Part shown: positions 60,810 through 64,000 of the stretch, piece after piece
How positions within the stretch are numbered: position 1 is the first letter of the stretch
Layout: each line of letters starts with the position of its first letter
From: Geobacter argillaceus
GTDB lineage: Bacteria > Desulfobacterota > Desulfuromonadia > Geobacterales > DSM-12255
Direction of reading: 5' to 3'
DNA: 64,000 bases
Assembly (NCBI RefSeq): GCF_007830735.1
Contig: NZ_VLLN01000010.1
Location: 1 to 64,000 of the forward strand
Position numbers and translations under genes: made by a program
The notes under the pieces: generated by a model
The model's input: only the letters and a program-made list of their open reading frames with translations
The model's database searches: none
What the model was told of the DNA's origin: nothing

Positions 60810-62228
60810 TTATTTTGTCGTCTCCAGCCTGATCTCGGTTACCGGTCCGAAGGTAGCAAGGGGCTGATCGAACTTCCTGTCGTCACCCACCACCATCAGC
60901 ACCATGGCCTCGGGACGGAGATACTTCTTCGCCACCCGCAGCACGTCGTCCCTGCTGACCTTGGCGAGGTTGTCGCGGTAGTTCTCCAGGTAGCCGGCAG
61001 GGTAGCCGAAAAACTCCAGCCGGGCATGTTGATTGACGATCATGTCGGTCTTGGTGAAGCCGAACATGAAGGAGTTGATAAGGGAATCCCTGGCCTGCCT
61101 GATCTCCTGATCGGTCACCGGCTCACTGGTCATGCCGGTTATGATGTTCCGCATGAGGGAGATCGCCTTGCCGGTTGACTCTGATTTGGTCTCGGTTTCG
61201 GCCATGAAGGTGCCGGGGAAAAGGCGCCCCACATCCATATGGCTGTCGGCGTTGTAGGCGAGCCCCTGGTTGGAGCGGATCTCGTTGGTAAGCCGGGAGG
61301 TGAAGCCCCCTCCCAGGATATAGTCCATGACCCGAAGGGCGTAGAGGTCCGGGTTGTTCTTGTCGATCCCCAGGAGGCCCATCCGGATGACGGACTGGTT
61401 CACCTCTTTGCGGGCAAACAGGACGCCGGGCTTGTTCATGGCCGGCTGGGCAATGGCGGGCAGCGGGTTCTCCGCCCCTTTCCAGCCGGCCATGAGCCGG
61501 TTCAGGGCGGCCAGAAGCTCCTCTTTGCGAAAGTCGCCCGAGATCGCCAGCATGATGTTAGCGGGGCCGTAGAACTGGCGGTGGAAGGCGATCATGTCAT
61601 CACGGGTGATGTTCTTCACCGTCTCGATGGTTGGGATACGGCCAAGGGGATGGCCGGCATAGACGGCCCTGGTGTACTCGCGGTTCGCCACCCCTTTGGG
61701 GTCGTCGTTCTGGCGGCGGATCGCCTCGATGGTCTGGTTCCTGGCCAGGGCAACCCGGTCTTCCCGAAAGGCGGGGCGGCGCATGACGTCGACGAACAGT
61801 TCCAGGGTCCGGTCCAGGTTCCTGGTGAGGGTGGTCAGGGACATTGTTCCCATTTCAGTGCCTATCCCCGATTCCACGCCGGAGGCCATGAATTCGAGTT
61901 CGGCATCCAGTTTTTCCGGGGCAAGGGTTTCCGTGCCGCCGCTCCGGATGACGCTGCCGGTGAGGCTTGCCAGACCGAGCTTGTCGGCCGGCTCATAGAT
62001 GCTCCCGGTCCTGACGTAGGCGGTCATGTTGACCAGGGGCAGCTCGTGATCCTCCATCAGGTAGACCACGACGCCGTTATCCAGGGTGGCCCGATCGGCC
62101 TTGGGAATGGAGAACCGGAGCGGGGCAAAGGTGAGTGCCCGCGGGTCGACGGCCTTGGCCGGCAGGGAGCAGCCGGCTGCAACGAGCAGGGTCAGGCAAA
62201 AGCCGAGGAGATGGATGACGGTTTTCAT
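60810..62228 (-). CDS. M16-family peptidase-like lipoprotein (non-catalytic subunit)
   Basis: 472 residues. The lipobox LVAAGC after a short signal sequence predicts a lipid-anchored periplasmic protein. Two M16 domains are present, but the region equivalent to HxxEH reads GLASLTGSVI, without zinc ligands. The C-terminal R/Y region (GGGFTSRLTNEIRSNQGLAY) is retained. This is the pattern of the non-catalytic partner in two-subunit M16 peptidases. Its ATG overlaps the stop of the upstream catalytic gene (ATGA at 62225-62228), so the two are translationally coupled. Confidence 0.9.
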   Translation of the reverse strand: MKTVIHLLGFCLTLLVAAGCSLPAKAVDPRALTFAPLRFSIPKADRATLDNGVVVYLMEDHELPLVNMTAYVRTGSIYEPADKLGLASLTGSVIRSGGTETLAPEKLDAELEFMASGVESGIGTEMGTMSLTTLTRNLDRTLELFVDVMRRPAFREDRVALARNQTIEAIRRQNDDPKGVANREYTRAVYAGHPLGRIPTIETVKNITRDDMIAFHRQFYGPANIMLAISGDFRKEELLAALNRLMAGWKGAENPLPAIAQPAMNKPGVLFARKEVNQSVIRMGLLGIDKNNPDLYALRVMDYILGGGFTSRLTNEIRSNQGLAYNADSHMDVGRLFPGTFMAETETKSESTGKAISLMRNIITGMTSEPVTDQEIRQARDSLINSFMFGFTKTDMIVNQHARLEFFGYPAGYLENYRDNLAKVSRDDVLRVAKKYLRPEAMVLMVVGDDRKFDQPLATFGPVTEIRLETTK

Positions 62229-63721
62229 TGGTTACCTGCCCCCTTTTTGGTGATAAAGCCGACAGTCCGATTGGTTTCCGTCAGGTAGGTCCTGGCTACC
62301 CGCTGGATGTCGGCCGGTGTTACCTTGGCCACTTTCTGCCTATGTTCGATCAGGTAGCGCCAAGTGCCGGCAATCGCCTCATATTCGGTGAGGTTCCTGG
62401 CCAGGCCGCCGTTGGAACCCATTTGGCGGACCTCTTCGTATTCCAGCCGGTTGAGGATCTGCTGCAGCTCTTGCGGCGAGACCGGCTCGCTTTTCAGTCG
62501 CTCCAGTTCGTCGTAGATCGCCTTTTCCACCTCAGGGACGGTGTGCGGCGCGCGCGGTGTGGCGCTGACGATGAAGAGGTTTGGGTAGCGGTGCCCCGGC
62601 GCCGTAAAGGCACCGACTTCGGTCACCAGCTGTTTCTCGACCACCAGCTTCCTGAAGAGCCGGGAGGTCCGTCCCTCGGTGAGAAGCATGTCGATGACGT
62701 CGAAGACCAGATCGTCCCGGTCGGGGAGGGTCGGCTTGTGGAAACCGATCATCAGTTCCGGCTCGGCATCGCCGACGATCTCGATCCGCTTTTCACCCTG
62801 CTGCCGCGGTTCCTCCGCCGCCACCGGCGGTACCGGCGTACCGGGCTTGACGTCGCCGAAATAGCGCTCCACCAGTTTTATCACTGCGTCGCTCCGTACG
62901 TCCCCGACGATGGCGACGATGACGTTGTTGGGCGCATAATAACGGTGGAGAAACTCCTCGGTCCTGGTCCGGGTCAGGTTGGCGATGTCCGAGGCCCAGC
63001 CGATGACCGGCTGTCCGTTGGGGTGGACCAGGAACGAAGAGGCCAGAAACGTTTCCCAGAGTTTTCCTTCCGGTTGGGCGTCATAGGAGCGGCGCCGCTC
63101 TTCCATGACCACGTTTCGTTCGGTGTAGAACTCACGGAGGACCGGGTTCTTCATCCGGTCGGACTCGATGGCGGCCCAGAGTTCCAGCTTGTTGGCCGGG
63201 AGATTGATCAGGTAGGTCGTGCCATCCTTGCTGGTGAAGGCGTTGTAACCGATCCCGCCATTCTTGGCGTAGACCTGGGCGAATTCCTCCTTGACCACAT
63301 ACGTTCCAGCCTTTGCCTCAAGCTCCTTCAGTTCCTTTTCCAGCCTGGCAATCAGGGCGGCGTCCCCCTTTTCCCGTTTGGCCTTTTCCAAAAGGATCTG
63401 CTGGGCGGTTGTCTCGATCTGGTCCAGGAGCGGTTTTTCCGCCTCATAGTCAGTGGTGCCGAGGGTCTTGGTCCCCTTGAAGAGCATATGCTCCAGCAGG
63501 TGGGCGATTCCCCGCTCGTCGCTCCGTTCGTCCACGCTCCCCACCTTGAAGCGGATCCAGGCAGCGATGGTGGGGGAAGTGTGGCGTTCGACGATCAGGA
63601 GTTTCATACCGTTTTGCAGGGTGTGCTCGCGTACCCTGTCGGCCAGCCCTTCTCCCCGGGCCGGCAGGACTATGGTAATGAGGGCACAGAGGGCCACCAG
63701 GGTGCTGATACTAAGTTTCAT
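62225..63721 (-). CDS. M16-family zinc metallopeptidase (catalytic subunit)
   Basis: 498 residues with a signal peptide (MKLSISTLVALCALITIVLPARG). The zinc motif HLLEHMLFKGT (HxxEH, about 75-79) is followed by the downstream Glu in the ERNVVMEERRRSYD helix region. The segment at about 95-165 is a charged coiled insertion (KRNKG-type, LIARLEKELKELEAKAG) longer than in typical mitochondrial-type homologues. The C-terminal domain has EGRTSRLFRKLVVEKQLV. Periplasmic peptidase acting with the following lipoprotein; substrate unknown. Confidence 0.92.
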   Translation of the reverse strand: MKLSISTLVALCALITIVLPARGEGLADRVREHTLQNGMKLLIVERHTSPTIAAWIRFKVGSVDERSDERGIAHLLEHMLFKGTKTLGTTDYEAEKPLLDQIETTAQQILLEKAKREKGDAALIARLEKELKELEAKAGTYVVKEEFAQVYAKNGGIGYNAFTSKDGTTYLINLPANKLELWAAIESDRMKNPVLREFYTERNVVMEERRRSYDAQPEGKLWETFLASSFLVHPNGQPVIGWASDIANLTRTRTEEFLHRYYAPNNVIVAIVGDVRSDAVIKLVERYFGDVKPGTPVPPVAAEEPRQQGEKRIEIVGDAEPELMIGFHKPTLPDRDDLVFDVIDMLLTEGRTSRLFRKLVVEKQLVTEVGAFTAPGHRYPNLFIVSATPRAPHTVPEVEKAIYDELERLKSEPVSPQELQQILNRLEYEEVRQMGSNGGLARNLTEYEAIAGTWRYLIEHRQKVAKVTPADIQRVARTYLTETNRTVGFITKKGAGNQ

Positions 63722-63830
63722 GCAATCACCTCAATCATGGAATGGAACGGTATGCAACTGACATTTATAGCAGCGGGGAGGGGTGATGTAAAGAGTGGCG
63801 GAGAGGCGAATCGTCCTGTAAAAGCATTTA

Positions 63831-63963
63831 AACACAGAGCAACGGAGCAACTGAGCAGAATCGCGGGGGGAAATATAGCCCTCTCTGTTTGGAACTCACC
63901 AACCGAGGTGGACTGTATTTTTCTTGTTTTCTCCGTGGCTCCGTTGCTCCGTTGCTCCGTGTT
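63831..63963. repeat. Inverted repeat with GGAGCAAC units
   Basis: AACACAGAGCAACGGAGCAA at 63831 is inverted at the right end, where the plus strand ends CCGTTGCTCCGTTGCTCCGTGTT (63941-63963). Both arms are built from the same short unit. It lies in the last gap of the window (63722-64000), where I see no convincing gene; the minus-strand frame crossing it is composed largely of the repeat. Confidence 0.7.
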
Positions 63964-64000
63964 ATTCAAACGGTACTGAATCACTTCCTGTCCAGGGTCT

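Overview
The window looks like chromosome of a Geobacteraceae-type deltaproteobacterium (Desulfuromonadia). The evidence is high-GC coding DNA, dense two-component and GGDEF/EAL signalling genes that share a REC style, a c-type-heme (CXXCH) periplasmic sensor on a diguanylate cyclase/phosphodiesterase, an acetyl-CoA hydrolase/transferase of the acetate:succinyl-CoA type, a tRNA-Sec, an RCKP-type rubredoxin-like mini-protein, and dispersed REP-like hairpins. The genus is inference.

Layout. 0-6.3 kb: the end of an IS630-type element cuts into a REC-GGDEF regulator. Behind it on the minus strand lie a UbiB-family kinase, a REC-histidine-kinase fusion whose phospho-acceptor His is Asn, a PAS histidine kinase and a TrhA/HlyIII membrane protein. 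6.5-9 kb: a ferritin-like protein and a second UbiB paralogue. 9.1-18.4 kb: a 3075-residue NdvB-like cyclic beta-glucan synthetase. 18.6-20.9 kb: a ParE/Phd toxin-antitoxin pair, an MBL-fold hydrolase and a CMD-family protein. 21-27.4 kb: an MFS transporter plus ThDP-enzyme operon, a TetR regulator, and the divergent CoA-transferase. 27.5 kb: tRNA-Sec. 27.8-36.4 kb: a compact operon with PrkA kinase, DUF444/YeaH, SpoVR and a second, divergent PrkA-like ATPase, followed by a YdcZ-type transporter and FolA. 36.5-40.4 kb: a thioesterase, an OprP-type porin behind two Fur-like boxes, RecO and two Hsp20 genes.

40.5-51.6 kb is accessory. A plus-strand tyrosine recombinase with IntI-type features (50287-51645) faces away from a series of minus-strand genes: an orphan protein, a YkgJ-like protein, a tautomerase, an SDR and a lipoprotein. 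Several of these are separated by attC-like folded sites, so I read the region as a small chromosomal integron. It also holds six 18-bp AT-core palindromes, a RAYT element with 25-bp inverted ends, a partial mosaic duplicate of recO, a 19-G tract and several gene remnants. The heme-sensor GGDEF-EAL gene lies at its left side.

51.7-64 kb returns to core genes: dnaB, a Rossmann-type putative enoyl reductase, REC-GGDEF-EAL and REC-PAS-GGDEF response proteins, a Cache-HAMP-PAS histidine kinase, the 35-residue rubredoxin-like protein, and a pair of M16 peptidases (one with, one without the zinc motif).

Functional themes are c-di-GMP and histidine-kinase signalling, a PrkA/YeaH/SpoVR stress kinase module, acetate/CoA metabolism, envelope glucan synthesis, and an integron-centred site of gene turnover. 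All calls come from reading the sequence; no database search was possible.
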